Positions 21,601 through 31,199 of a stretch of DNA of 55,000 bases are shown piece after piece (the first letter of the stretch is position 1; every line of letters starts with the position of its first letter). The DNA comes from Symbiodinium natans. Lineage: Eukaryota; Sar; Dinophyceae; Suessiales; Symbiodiniaceae. A program made the position numbers and the translations under genes. Below the pieces are notes generated by a model. That model was not told the DNA's origin, ran no database searches, and saw only the letters and a program-made list of their open reading frames with translations. The stretch spans positions 1 through 55,000 of the forward strand of contig CAJNDS010000872.1 of NCBI GenBank assembly GCA_905221605.1, read 5' to 3'.

Positions 21601-24600
21601 AGGCTGCCGCGAGAGACTTCGGAGCCTTCGATAGTCGTTTCAGCGCCTGCAAAGCACTGCAAGGCTTTCAGGCACGGGTTTGTTTGCTAGTGTAGCAAGG
21701 TGTGGCTCGGCTTGGGTTTTTCATTTCATTGTTGTTGGTGCTTTCGCCCTTTGCGCGGCGCTGGTTGGGGATCAGCATCCCACTCCCATCTGAGCATGGG
21801 CGATACAGGTTAACTAGAGGGGTCATGACCCTCATTTCTCTGACCTAGGTCCCATGCATATTCCGTGGTCCAACATCGACCTCCGGTCTCGGGCCTCCTC
21901 GCTCAGTGTCGCGCATGACTGGCCGCGACGCATTTCGCATCATGTCGCCGTGTTATCGTCATGGTGTTCCTGGTGCGGATGATCCGTGGCACTTCCTTGT
22001 TCATGCATGCATGCATGCGTACGTACCCTCGTACGTACATTGCCTCCAGGAATGCATGCATACACACGACACACACATGTGTATGTGTATATATACAACA
22101 AAGCCAGCTACTGGATTACAGCTTCGACGGCCTACCTCCAATCTTGTCGTGCCCGAGAGTCCCGTCCCTTCCCTCCGCCTGTTCAGCAAAGTCTCTGAAA
22201 GGCCCCTCCTCGAGGTGGGCTTCGGGATTGGGATGTGGGAGCTGCCCTAAACCCTAAACCCTAAACCCTTAGCCCAAAAGGACCCCAGCTTGGACAACCC
22301 CCGCTGACAATGCTGATGTTGGAATTCCAGGCTCGGTCTTGACAGTAGGCCACGCCGACTTGGAGGATTCACAGGTCGTCATCTGTGGGATTAGAAATCG
22401 GGTAACTATTATTCAAAGTGGCTATAAGTCGGGTAACTTTTAATAAAGACTAATTACCTTGCTTAGGGTCCTTATAACCCTACTTCTAACTACCCAAATG
22501 ACCCTTCAAGGAAGGGATCTCGTGCCTAAGCTTGGTGGGCTCATGCTTCTGGGGAGTGGCAAGGCCATGGCAGCTCGTCGAGATGCAACTTTGGCCTGAC
22601 ATAAAGCCCTCAACTCCCGCTTTCACGGGGAGCCCAACTCAAGATCCGCCGGTTCGGACACTCAAGGGCCCTGAACACCAAAATCAGCCCCCCCCCCCCC
22701 AGCCCCCACAAACATCTCTTCGAGCCCACTCTCGATGTTCGCTGCGACTTTGTGTTGGAAAATAACAACACGTGCCTTCCGCACTTCCTGCACCATGGTC
22801 TCCGAGTCTGCCATGGCATCCAGGCACCGAACAAGCTCCTGCCGGGCTTAGGGCTTTAGGACTTAGGGTTTAGGGTTTAGGGCATCACGGCCCCCCTTTT
22901 TCCGAAACCATGCGGGCATGATTCTTCATGGGCCTTTGAAAAGTACTCCAAGCGAACATGAACAGACTAAAGACAAAAGTAGTCAAACAAAGAAAAGGGG
23001 GGGGGCTGTGGGGGTTGAATCTGAGGGACTATGGAGGGCGTCTGAACGACTGACTCCGCTCCTTCAGCTTCTTGCCTTGAGGGCCATTTTGAGCTTAGAA
23101 ACTGCCCACTTCCCATAGGCCCCGGAAAGTTTACATCTTGGCGCTTCTACTCTTTCTGTGGGCGGGCGCCTGGATATATACCAGTCTACCAGACGAAAGC
23201 CACTTAACCCAGACTGTGTTGAGCGCTTCAAATCATGTTGCTTTGATGTCTATCAGATGTTGTTTTTCATGACGCCTATGCCGGCCTAAGCCCCTAAGCG
23301 CTCAACCCTGAATTTCGACAATCTTGCTAGCTACTATTTGCTGAAGAGCCCAAAAAATGAAAGATAATCATCCCTATACTACCCTCTATAAGGAAGATGT
23401 CTTAACCCCTGTCTCTCCCTTCTGCTCTCGGCACAGCGCCTTGAGTGTCAACTGGCTCGCCAGCCCTGATCGGTCGGGGCGTGCGCCCTCCACCTGCCGC
23501 TCCGAGCTTCACGGCGGTTAGGGTTAGGGTTGAGGGTTGAGGGTTGAGGGTTGAGGGCTTAGGGTTTGGGGTTTAGGGTTTAGGGTTTAGGGTTTAGGGT
23601 TCAGGGTTGGGGTTTAGGGTTTACGGTTTAGGGTGTAGGGTTTCGGGCTTTATTGGGCCTTGCTACGGCTTAGAAATGACACCGAGACGCTCTACATCGC
23701 GCATCGACAGGATTCCCATCTGCATGGAAACTTGAAGAGGTGCAGCGACTACAATTTCATGGTATGCTTCTGAGTTCCAGGTTGTGGGAGAGGGCAGGTA
23801 GTAACTCTATTGCCAAGGGCCGGTTGGAGTTCTCATGTTGGGTTCGAGTTCAGTTCAGGTCTTGAGTTTCAAGTTTCACGTTCCTACAGGTGTCTACAAT
23901 TGGCACGTAGAGAGGTCCATGTGTTCCATCTAAAGTCAGGAAGCAGGGATGCGCATCCCGCACTCCCGCACCCCTCTCCTGAACGTCAGAGGTGTTCCAT
24001 CTAACCCGACCCCCAGCCACCAAAGCCCCGAAGCCTGAGTTAAGAATCAGAATAGGGCTTGAGGGGCTATGATAGCATACTTAGGAATACGAATTACTGC
24101 CCCGAAACTCTCCTATATTGCTAGACTCTGCACACTACAGTCTTTGGCGGCCTTGGAGGGCCGTAGGATGCCAACTTCTGCTACCCTTTGCGGAGGTCTC
24201 GCTCGTCAGTTTAACACAGGTCGGTCTACCCCCGACGTGCTCGACCCTAAACCCTACATCATGTAGCCTACATCTCTCCGATGTTTGATCTGCTTACTAA
24301 CATCTTTTCCAGAGCGAGGGAGTTGCTTCTCCAGTGCATGAAACACGGCCCCGAAACCCCAAACCCCAAACCCTAAACCCCTCTTTCTCTCTCTCCCCAT
24401 CCTCTTCCCCGCCGGGCCCCCGTGTGGTCCACGAGCTGGTGCAGCAGCGGGGCCACCCGGGGCAGCCGGCCGCGCATGTTCTGAAGTTTAGGGTTTAGGG
24501 TTTAGGGTTTAGGGTTTAGGTCTTCGGGTTTAGGGTTGAGGGTTTAGGGTTTAGGGTCCGCCGACCCTGGCGGCGTGTTGGATGGGAAAAGGAGGTGAAA

Positions 24601-24683
24601 ACCTCCCTCTTTCCCTCCTTAACCCCCCAAAACGCCGGCAGCTTTTCCATGGAGGGCCAGGCCACCCACACCGCATAAACTCA
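18660..24683 (-). CDS. Long multi-exon gene: helix-rich hypothetical protein in islands between telomeric arrays
   Basis: A series of minus-strand coding islands, each bounded by telomeric arrays or inverted-repeat elements. Listed 5' to 3' in coding sense: 24683-24556 (MEKLPAFWGVKEGKREVFTS), 24483-24410 (RGRLPRVAPLLHQLVDHTGA), 23510-23410 (LASQLTLKALCREQKGET), 22845-22705 (QELVRCLDAMADSETMVQEV), 22605-22515, 22359-22270 (SAWPTVKTEPGIPTSALSAG), 22247-22120 (GPFRDFAEQAEGRDGTLG), 21427-21361 (HKDLKEVLSARRASEALGLE), 20990-20887 (RLQESFSTLFFDELSILRAP), 20800-20715 (KELTSELRSRLVKATRTAAI), about 20600-20480 (Pro-rich), 20253-20202 (EASNLKPNLLKSETLGLPS), 19640-19330 (RPHRKPFRGATHTKKHNEPG) and 18745-18660 (SEKREAVALISGARTLNEAQ). 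The consistent strand and Glu/Arg/Leu-rich helical character suggest one gene or two adjacent genes; the exact junctions and unity are inferred. No family recognised. Confidence 0.5.
18810..18862. repeat. GT/GTAT microsatellite
   Basis: GTGTGTATGTGTATGTATGTAGG-type tract, intronic to the minus-strand gene. Confidence 0.85.
19111..19170. repeat. Head-to-head TTTAGGG / CCCTAAA mini-arrays
   Basis: GGGTTTAGGGTTTACTAAAC followed by CCTAAATTAGGG: two short arrays of opposite orientation meet with only AC between them. Confidence 0.85.
19216..19329. mobile_element. Family C inverted-repeat element
   Basis: Terminal inverted repeats are GGGGGTTTTCCGAAAT at left and TGTTTTCGTAAACCCCC at right, about 114 bp overall. 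It abuts the 3' side (coding sense) of the exon at 19640-19330, whose end carries a possible GC donor. Confidence 0.75.
19684..19970. repeat. Degenerate about 95-bp tandem repeat
   Basis: Three imperfect copies of a unit with GGCATGGATGCTTGTGACA, TTGTTCCACATCCTT and ACAAACAAGCGAAA-type blocks. Both strands are open here because the repeat lacks stops; coding is doubtful. Confidence 0.7.
20117..20201 (-). repeat. Interstitial CCCTAAA array
   Basis: Twelve units with a terminal CCCCAAA sub-block. Confidence 0.93.
20290..20330 (+). repeat. Interstitial TTTAGGG array
   Basis: Five to six units. Confidence 0.92.
20332..20434. mobile_element. Family B element, diverged copy
   Basis: Shares TCAATTAAGGAATA, TTATTATGATTTAAGGAAGA and the right end TATTGGGCTCTTTGGG with the intact copy at 33685-33796; its left end is degraded. 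Confidence 0.7.
21318..21470. repeat. CCCTAAA array, small exon, TTTAGGG array
   Basis: CCCTAAA units (21318-21359) and TTTAGGG variants (21425-21470) flank the 67-bp coding island HKDLKEVLSARR… on both sides in opposite orientation. 21470-22000 has no exon I can support. Confidence 0.85.
22002..22098. repeat. Alternating purine-pyrimidine tract
   Basis: TGCATGCATGCATGCGTACG, CGTACGTA and ACACACATGTGTATGTGTAT stretches: self-complementary and Z-DNA-prone in character. Confidence 0.8.
22360..22512. mobile_element. Family A introner-like element (expanded copy)
   Basis: The left end CTTGGAGGATTCA and the inverted right end AACTACCCAAATGACCCTTC mark it. On the minus strand its end CCTCCAAG directly precedes an open frame in phase 0 (SAWPTVKTEPG), as at 34.8 kb. 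Confidence 0.65.
22850..22884 (+). repeat. Short TTTAGGG array
   Basis: Four to five degenerate units beside the QELVRCLDAM exon. 22885-23310 contains a low-confidence plus frame only. Confidence 0.85.
23318..23402. mobile_element. Family G element (partial)
   Basis: GCTAGCTACTATTTGCTGAAG … AATCATCCCTATACTACCC matches the element inserted within a family C copy at 35.77-35.89 kb. Confidence 0.55.
23516..23650 (+). repeat. Interstitial TTTAGGG array with TTGAGGG block
   Basis: About 18 units; four consecutive TTGAGGG variants near the left end. 23655-24345 shows no firm exon. Confidence 0.93.
24350..24558. repeat. CCCTAAA remnant, exon, TTTAGGG array
   Basis: CCCCAAA/CCCTAAA units at 24350-24382 and TTTAGGG units at 24485-24558 flank the minus-strand island 24410-24483. 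Confidence 0.88.
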
Positions 24684-24734
24684 CGGACCATAGGCGGTTT
24701 CGGAGAGGACATAGGGGTCCTTTGCGAAAAAAAC

Positions 24735-24898
24735 CACCCACCCCCCCTACCCCCCCTTCCCCCACCCCACCTCCCCCCCCTGCCCCCCTCCTCCGGGTTG
24801 CTGGACCCCCCCCCCTTCCCCCCCCCCCCCCCCCCCCCCCCCCCCTACCCCCCAGCTCCTGTTTGGGTCCTGGTGCTACCCCTTACCCCCCCCCCACC
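24735..24898. repeat. C-rich tract
   Basis: CCACCCCCC/CCTTCCCCC runs including about 23 C in a row near 24821. Proline-rich ORFs are artefacts. Confidence 0.9.
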
Positions 24899-24981
24899 AC
24901 GTTTCACAGAGGCTCAAGCAAATCAACTTTTGAGCTGACGAGCGCGTTTAAACCTTTCAACTATGCTCCAGCGGGGTCGGC

Positions 24982-25398
24982 TTGAGCCGGAGGCGCTTAA
25001 ATTTAGGGATGAGAGGCTTTGATCTAGGCTTTTACGGCTGTTTGTCAAGGCTAGCAACAGGAGATGAAAGGAGGCTGTCTAGGCCGACGAGGCCTTCAGG
25101 AACAGGAGCACTAGCTGGCAGTTTGAGGTTACTTGAGATACTGTGTCTCGCAACGGCCTGCAAAATTCATGCTGCTGAAGGCAAATACCAAGCTCACACT
25201 AAGCCCGAAGATACGGAAACTCCCAGGAACACAAACACAGCTTCCCCAAGCAACATGTCTGCGAAAGCCCAAGCCCCTGAAGCCCCCCTTATGCCGCCCA
25301 AACTTGACGCTGTCTGCGAGGCCCCTGCGCTGAGAGCCAGCAGCACCGTCGCCCGTGCAGTGGGGCCCAGGCCCTGGCCACAATTCACAATTGTTTGA
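24982..25398 (+). CDS. Candidate exon, hypothetical protein
   Basis: A 138-codon plus frame with a protein-like second half (HAAEGKYQAHTKPEDTETPR, then SAKAQAPEAPLMPPKLDAVC) ending at 25396-25398. It has no recognised family and an overlapping open minus frame. The following 25410-25560 is a degenerate GATGAT-type microsatellite. Confidence 0.35.
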   Translation: MSRRRLNLGMRGFDLGFYGCLSRLATGDERRLSRPTRPSGTGALAGSLRLLEILCLATACKIHAAEGKYQAHTKPEDTETPRNTNTASPSNMSAKAQAPEAPLMPPKLDAVCEAPALRASSTVARAVGPRPWPQFTIV

Positions 25399-25812
25399 AG
25401 GCTCATAAACATAACAATATAGCAATAATCACCGAAGCAGCAATGATAGTCATGACAATATTCCTTACGACGATCGTCATGATGGCAATGATAATGTCAA
25501 TAATCATGACAGCATTACCGATGGTGATGATGACGATGATGATGATGATGCTAACGTTCATGACTGTGATCTGACTGCTAGTTCTTCGTCGTAGAAAGTT
25601 GGGTCTTAGCTTCGAGCTTAGGGTCGGCGGCTCTTTCTTGGGCACGTGCTGCAATACGGGCCTGGTATCTAGGATGATACCCGCAAAGGGATGATGCTCT
25701 AGAGGTCGAGACCGTAAACCCTAGACTCTAAACCCTATTCGCAGGATGCTTGTCTATTGTCGGCAGTTGGCCTAGGTCCGAGGTCCTGAAGCATTTAGGT
25801 CTCGCGGGAAGT

Positions 25813-26456
25813 TCAGGCTTCGCGGTTGGAGCTCAGCGCGGGCTGCGCAAGCCGGAATACATCAGGGGCTCGTAGTAAGGAATGCTCCACAGATTTCCGC
25901 AGAAAGCCTGTGTAAACGAAAGCCTCCCTTTTGTGACGCAAGCTTGTGGGGGCCAAAGGCGCATGAGTTTCTGCACAAAGCTGTTCAGCTGAGAACTTGA
26001 AGATTAAAGACGCAAAGCCCCCTGCTTTGCGACCGGCAGAGCCTAGAGAGTTAGACCCGTCGTGCGCGAGTACGTCGCTTCCCGGGTGTCCACAGGAAAG
26101 ACAATGGCTGGGTACAGGCCGCGCTCGTTGCAGCGGCACCATGATGGACGGCGGAGATCCAGCATATGCAAAGAAGTGCATCTGATCCCCTACTTCCCGT
26201 ACTCATGTAGGAGTCGGGCGCGAGCCCGAACCTTTCTGGAAGCATGCTGGGTCCCGAGCACGTCTGTCATGGTCAGTAAGTGTGCAGTTCGGCGAGAGGA
26301 AGAAACGAACAGGACCGAAAGCGATGATAGCAGGCGGCGACTAATGCGATTGTACAGATGAGCAAACACACTCCTGCAACACCACACCGCAGCGCCGCTC
26401 AGCATCTCAAGCAGTCCATCGTGCCCTGTTCTGTTGCTGAAATTGAAGAGATTCAC
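25813..26456. other. Unresolved open frames on both strands
   Basis: Minus frames at 26181-25813 and 26456-26190 and a plus frame at 26062-26361 overlap, with comparable composition. At least one is probably coding, but I cannot choose. 26460-26625 holds nothing I can identify. Confidence 0.3.
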
Positions 26457-26626
26457 CGTAGGGCGCTCACCTAAGCAGTCATGAAAAAAGGGCGCCTTTT
26501 TTCAAAGACTGTGCGCAACACCCCGGACGACAGCACAGGTGGCTCCCAGTGCTCATCCAGGAGTGTTGTCATGTTAAACAAGTCAGCAAACACCGCGGGT
26601 TGGGCCACCGCGCTTCATACCCACAG

Positions 26627-26668
26627 TAGGGTTTAGGGTTTAGGGTTTAGGGTTTAGGGTTTAGGGAT
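26627..26668 (+). repeat. Interstitial TTTAGGG array
   Basis: Six units. Confidence 0.92.
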
Positions 26669-26689
26669 ACCGCAAGACTTGACCCTAAA

Positions 26690-26775
26690 ACATCGAAGAT
26701 AGAAACGCCCACATCGGCGAGCAAGCCCAATTATGCGGGCTCTTCCGCTGCAGCTTGTGGGCATCTTCACCCAGC
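26690..26775 (-). CDS. Candidate exon, hypothetical protein
   Basis: The minus strand reads VDLLGEDAHKLQRKSPHNWA then CSPMWAFLSSMF between two telomeric arrays. No family recognised. Confidence 0.4.
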
Positions 26776-26821
26776 AAATCAACCCGAAAACAAAACACAA
26801 CATGATTCGCATAACTTAGGG

Positions 26822-26908
26822 GTTGTGGTTAAGGGTTTAGGGTTTAGGGATTAGGGATTAGGGTTAAGGGTTTAGGGTTTAGGGTTTAGGGTTTAGGGTT
26901 TGGGGTTC
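26822..26908 (+). repeat. Interstitial TTTAGGG array
   Basis: About 12 units with ATTAGGG variants. 26910-27560 has overlapping weak frames and a palindromic remnant near 27490-27565, without a firm gene. Confidence 0.9.
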
Positions 26909-27677
26909 AGAGGTTGAGTCAGGGGGTCATACGCTCGAGGTTTGGGACCCTAACCCTGTTGCCCCATATGACCTTAACCCCAGGATGTAACTACATGTGC
27001 AAGTAAAGTTGCATCCTAAACTTACCTGCGCATCGGCTGGGAGGGAGATACGCGTGGGGGGTGTTACTTTCTAGTTCTTGGCTTGAAAATATTGCTCAAA
27101 TGGATCCAAACAAAAAAGCCAAATAAGGGACACCTTTCCAGCGAGCCAGCAGCGAGGAAGAGCAGCTGAGGAGGCCTTAACGAGGGCTTGGTTACATCCC
27201 CCCCCTGGGCTCCTTCGAGTCGATAAACCCGGCGCCCCTTTCTTGAAAAAGCCGCCCATTCTGTGCGAAGAAGGGACTCCCGGGCAACCATCGCATTAGC
27301 GTCGCAGATGGAGGGAGGGCGGCAGTCCAAAGGGTTGTGCCTGACTTCTTGGCGTTTCTTTTGGGTGGCGAAGGCCACGGCGAAGCCCCAAAAATCGCCA
27401 CACCTGGGTGTGTCTCCTGATGGGGGGATTCCATGCCAAGGCAGGCCCTTGGCCCTTTGGCTGACACCTTCGTTGTCCAGTAAACCTGGGGGAACTAAAG
27501 GTTAACCTTTGGGATACTAGGGGGATTATATTACCCCAAAAAGGTTAAAGGTTATCTACTCTACTACTAGGACACCCTCCGTCGAGCTGTGCAAGATTGT
27601 GCAAGCATCTGAATGTCTGCGGCCGGTCGTCGCACCGAAAGCTTTCACGAGCGGCTAACTACACCAGAGTAGTGGGG

Positions 27678-27718
27678 TAACCCTAAACCCTAAACCGTAA
27701 ACCCTAAACCCTAAACCC
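27678..27718 (-). repeat. Interstitial CCCTAAA array
   Basis: Six units, immediately 3' (coding sense) of the minus exon ending near 27722. Confidence 0.92.
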
Positions 27719-27721
27719 AGG

Positions 27722-28012
27722 GAGTAGTGGGGTTTTTTGGCAAGCATTGGTGCTCCGCTGCAAGATGGTGCATGGAGGCTCCGGCCACTTGGTGGCTGCC
27801 CTCCTCTCTCGCGCGACGACAGGCCAAACAGGAAGGAATGAGCACAAAGGAAGCATGCCACACCAGTTTTGGTGAGGCTTTTCTGGCTGGTTCTTAGTAG
27901 GGAATGAGGGCCCTATATCATCCCTTAAAAGGTACATATAGGGCCCTCATTCCCCCATTCCCTACTGAGAACCAGGATATTTTGTCAGGTGAACGGCTTT
28001 CTGCATGGGATT
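27722..28012 (-). CDS. Two exons split by an 86-bp palindromic intron
   Basis: The upstream exon (about 28012-27973) reads FLHKSHAESRSPDKIS and ends TCCTG|GT. The downstream exon (27886 down) starts C|CAG and reads QKSLTKTGVACFLCAHSFLF then GLSSRERGGQPPSG. Removing the palindrome joins TG+C into Cys and keeps the frame open. No family recognised. The plus strand across the same palindrome also shows GT…AG. Confidence 0.45.
27887..27972. mobile_element. Family D palindromic introner-like element
   Basis: The arms CTGGTTCTTAGTAGGGAATG and their inverse (…CATTCCCTACTGAGAACCAG) extend inward through GAGGGCCCTATAT. It is a near-perfect hairpin whose ends read GT…AG on either strand. Confidence 0.75.
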
Positions 28013-28028
28013 TGTGTAGAAACTATTT

Positions 28029-28379
28029 CTAGGTTGAATGACTAACAGACTTCACCTGCATTGGACCGACATGCCCCTGCCTGAAAAGGTTCATGGGCCC
28101 TGCTTCCCGGAAGCAGAAGCCGCAGCGGCGGACCAAACTGCCAGCTTTCTCGGCGCGGGTGCGAATGATATTGAGGGGTAGTTTGCTTTGAGCCGCGTGC
28201 CAGGCAAACCGAGAGGACTCAACACCTTCGGAATGGGCATAGAATGACCTCTCCCGAAAAGAATGTTGAAGGAAGCAGCGCCCCTCTTGCCGAAACTTAA
28301 CGGAGCGCTTTCCGCAATCTGTTCCCTGAAGAAACAAACAAGTAGCCAGAAGGTATTTCCCAGAGTCGAAGAGTGCCAA
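28029..28379 (-). CDS. Candidate exon, hypothetical protein
   Basis: A 116-codon minus frame with SKLPLNIIRTRAEKAGSLVR and FRQGHVGPMQ followed by a CAG|GTGAAG donor-like site. No family recognised. Confidence 0.35.
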   Translation of the reverse strand: MALFDSGKYLLATCLFLQGTDCGKRSVKFRQEGRCFLQHSFRERSFYAHSEGVESSRFAWHAAQSKLPLNIIRTRAEKAGSLVRRCGFCFREAGPMNLFRQGHVGPMQVKSVSHST

Positions 28380-28498
28380 CGGATGCCTTACTGTGCCTGT
28401 GGCCGGAAAGCTGTGAAAAAATCCACCGGTCCCACGTACGAACTGATTCAGCCTAGTTACTAGGCTCTTACAATGGCATGCCTTCTAACATCAGCACA

Positions 28499-29185
28499 TC
28501 AGAAGGCCTCACGCGCCAAGGCCTTGCGCAAGGTCTGCTTGAGGGTCTCGGCCATGACCGGCGACAGGGCGGGGTCGTTCTGCTGAGCGGAGGCCTGCGC
28601 TGCACGAATGCGCCTCTCCGTGATCTTCCGGGAGAGCGGGCTGTCCGGGAATGGCGCTGTCGGAGGCGCCTCGTCACGCAAGGATCGGCTCCTCTTTGCT
28701 TCAGCAGTGAGCGGCCGGTAGCTATTCGCACGGCGGGCGTGGATGCCTTTGCCACTGATGGACACATCCCCAGAAACAGGCTGTCGCGGCTCTTTTGGCT
28801 CCTTCTCGATCACCGGCCGAGGACCGAAGCTTTCCGCAAGCTGCCCCAAGTCCCAGCTGTAGTCGGGCTCCACGGGTTCCGGGGTCATGAAGAAGCGGGA
28901 CTCTCCTCGCTCCACGTATCTCGTGGCCACAGACTGGTCCATCTCCCTGAGCACTTTGCTTTGGAGCAACGTGAAGGCTTCGGAGGCGTCGGACACCGGG
29001 GACAACGTTGCTGGGGACATGCATCGGCCAGGCGGCTCGGATAACACGGCGCCAAACGGTGTCTCCTTCATCAAAGGTAACGAGATGGCCTCAAAGGGGC
29101 GCAGAGAGCCAGCGCCGTCAGACGAGAAGCTGTCGAACTTCTCGAAGGTGCTGTCCTGCTTGGGGTGTCTCAGACTGCGGTTCAA
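28499..29185 (-). CDS. Hypothetical protein, large terminal exon
   Basis: 229 open codons ending TGA at 28499-28501. It opens after an acceptor-like GAACCGCAG, so it is likely the last exon of a longer gene; there is no ATG near the start. It is Ser/Pro/Glu-rich and predicted disordered, with a basic helical C-terminus (SRKITERRIRAAQASAQQND … LKQTLRKALAREAF). High G/C at third codon positions supports coding. No domain recognised. Confidence 0.65.
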   Translation of the reverse strand: MNRSLRHPKQDSTFEKFDSFSSDGAGSLRPFEAISLPLMKETPFGAVLSEPPGRCMSPATLSPVSDASEAFTLLQSKVLREMDQSVATRYVERGESRFFMTPEPVEPDYSWDLGQLAESFGPRPVIEKEPKEPRQPVSGDVSISGKGIHARRANSYRPLTAEAKRSRSLRDEAPPTAPFPDSPLSRKITERRIRAAQASAQQNDPALSPVMAETLKQTLRKALAREAF

Positions 29186-29463
29186 GGTTTCTCGGGGGTT
29201 CTAGGGTTCTTTGGGGCCTTCGGTTCTGCACAAGAACTCGACAACAGCTTGGCCTAGGGCCTAGACTCAGACAGGGCACAAGAGGAACACCAAAGAGGGT
29301 TCCTAGCGGGCGAGTACGGACCTACCAGCTCCTTCTTCGAAAGAAGCTAGATGCCGCAATCAATAAGAGTTGAGGCGACGAAAAGCACACAGGGCCATGA
29401 CCAGCGACGATATCAAAAAATGCGGGGGCCCAACATCACGTTGTGAAAAGTACCAATACACAT

Positions 29464-29469
<6 letters not shown>

Positions 29470-29516
<47 letters not shown>
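29470..29516. repeat. CA dinucleotide microsatellite
   Basis: About 23 uninterrupted AC repeats. Confidence 0.97.
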
Positions 29517-29520
<4 letters not shown>

Positions 29521-29574
29521 ACACCCCGACAGCGCGCTGTTGCTGAAAATTGACTCAAGCAGCACCCCAGTAGA

Positions 29575-30067
29575 TCATCGAATCGGGCCAGGTTTAGTCA
29601 ACACCTGCTCAAAAGCTGCTCGAAGCTTTAGAGCTCGCAGGTCCTCCACAGGGGCGTTTGCCACGAGGCGCTCCCGCCAGTTGCCGATCTCTGGGCTGAC
29701 GCTGAAGGTGAGGCTGACGCTGGGAGGGCTCGGGGGCTCGCTGCCCCCGGAGCCCGGCGGAGTCACCGGCAGCCTGGAGGATTCCAAGCCCCAAGGGCTC
29801 AGTTCTCTCAAACCTTCTTGGGGTACCCTAAATAGGACAAGCCGCCTTCTGCAAAAGGGGATGGTTTAGAGAGCTGACCATGTCAGAAACATCCCCTAAA
29901 CCCTAAACCCTAAACCCTAAACCCTAAACCCTAATCCCCTTAAAAAACGTTCCTCTCTGCCGCTTCGGAGCATGGGCAAGGCCGGCCGAGGCAGTTGCGG
30001 CCTCGGCGCCGCCGGCGGCTTCGGCGATGGCAGCTTCGGCTGCTCCTGGTGGGAGGTTTGGAAGCAC
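29575..30067 (-). CDS. Two-exon hypothetical protein with a telomeric-repeat intron
   Basis: The exon from about 30067 to 29961 (VLPNLPPGAAEAAIAEAAGG, Ala-rich) ends AAGCG|GC. The next exon (29848-29575) follows CCCTTTTGCAG and reads RRLVLFRVPQEGLRELSPWG, later PEIGNWRERLVANAPVEDLR and a stop after TKPGPIR. The 112-bp GC-AG intron is phase 2, and the CCCTAAA array at 29891-29938 fills it. No family recognised. An open minus frame at 30385-30200 may be a further upstream exon. Confidence 0.6.
29891..29938 (-). repeat. CCCTAAA array filling a GC-AG intron
   Basis: Six to seven CCCTAAA units within the 29849-29960 intron. Confidence 0.93.
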
Positions 30068-30077
30068 CTGGCCAGCT

Positions 30078-30213
30078 TTAGGGTTTAGGGTTTGGGGTTT
30101 AGGGTTTTCAAGGGTTTAGGGTTTAGGGTTTAGGGTTTAGGGTTTAGGGTTTAGGGTTTAGGGTTTAGGGTTTAGGGTTTAGGGTTTAGGGTTTAGGGTT
30201 TAGGGTTTAGGGT
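30078..30213 (+). repeat. Interstitial TTTAGGG array
   Basis: About 19 units, nearly perfect. 30215-30660 is otherwise unassigned. Confidence 0.96.
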
Positions 30214-30664
30214 TCCCTACTCCAACACACCACTGGACTGTACAAACGCGATCCGCGATCTGCGTGCATCCGCGCCGAGAATCAGGATCTCTAGTGTTGC
30301 TTTCCCAGACCCCCCTTAGCCACTGGCCCGGCTTTGTTGAACTTTCAGCATTCAAAGGTTTCCCTGGCCACTTGTCTCCCTTCACGGCCGGTGGTCAGAT
30401 GACCGGGCCGCGACGCCAGCTTTAGCAAGAGCAACAGCCATAGTCATAGTCATAGCTGCTACCATTACTTGTGCCAGTAGTGCTATTCTTCTTCTTAAAA
30501 GGAAGATACTACGAACCCAGGACGGTCGAGGTGTTCACCCTGACGAGAAGCAACCTCCTGTGAGACCCCTACACCCCAGCAAGAAAACTATGAAGCCTCA
30601 AGGCTTCCAATCACTGCAGCCGTCCAATCACCAAGGCCAACTGAGAAATCTGTATATTTCCCGA

Positions 30665-30768
30665 AACAGGGGTACCCTTGATATACCCCAAACTAGTATA
30701 ATCCTTATTGTAGGAACCCCCAAACTAGGGGGGTACCCAGCCCCTATTTTCGTAAAACCCCCCCCAAA
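30665..30768. mobile_element. Family C element
   Basis: GGGGTACCCTTGATATACCC left part, TTATTGTAGGAACCCCC core and CCTATTTTCGTAAAACCCC right end. Confidence 0.65.
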
Positions 30769-30784
30769 TCTGAAGACATCTGAA

Positions 30785-30920
30785 GACCCCCAAACGGGCG
30801 CACCGGGAGATGGAGGTGAACATGGACCGCTTCAGCAGGGTGGAGATCGAGAGGCGGCCCGGCCGCTGGGAGCCCGCCGAAGGCAGCTGGCTGCCGTTCT
30901 GCTCCCGGAACCTCGGGGGA
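30785..30920 (+). CDS. Candidate exon, hypothetical protein
   Basis: The plus strand after CATCTGAAG reads TPKRAHREMEVNMDRFSRVE, then IERRPGRWEPAEGSWLPFCS, ending at a GGGG|GA site where the telomeric array starts. It is strongly protein-like, on the opposite strand from its neighbours. No family recognised. Confidence 0.5.
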
Positions 30921-30921
30921 A

Positions 30922-31199
30922 GGGTTTAGGGTTTAGGGTTTAGGGTTTAGGGTTTAGGGTTTAGGGTTTAGGGTTTAGGGTTTAGGGCTTAGGTTTAGGG
31001 TTTAGGGTTTCGGGTTTAGGGTTTAGGGTGGTTTAGGGTTTAGGGTGGTTTAGGGTGGTTTAGGGTGGTTTAGGGTTTTGGGTGGTTTAGGGTTTAGGGT
31101 GGTTTAGGGTTTAGGGTTTAGGGTTTAGGGCTTAGAGCTTAGGGCTTAGGGCTTGGGGTTTAGGGTTTAGGGTTTAGGGTTTAGGGTTTAGGGTTTAGG
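30922..31199 (+). repeat. Largest telomeric block, with GGTTTAGGGT variants
   Basis: About 38 TTTAGGG-type units. 31027-31110 has alternating GGTTTAGGGT decamer-like variants. 31200-31400 shows nothing I can assign. Confidence 0.95.
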
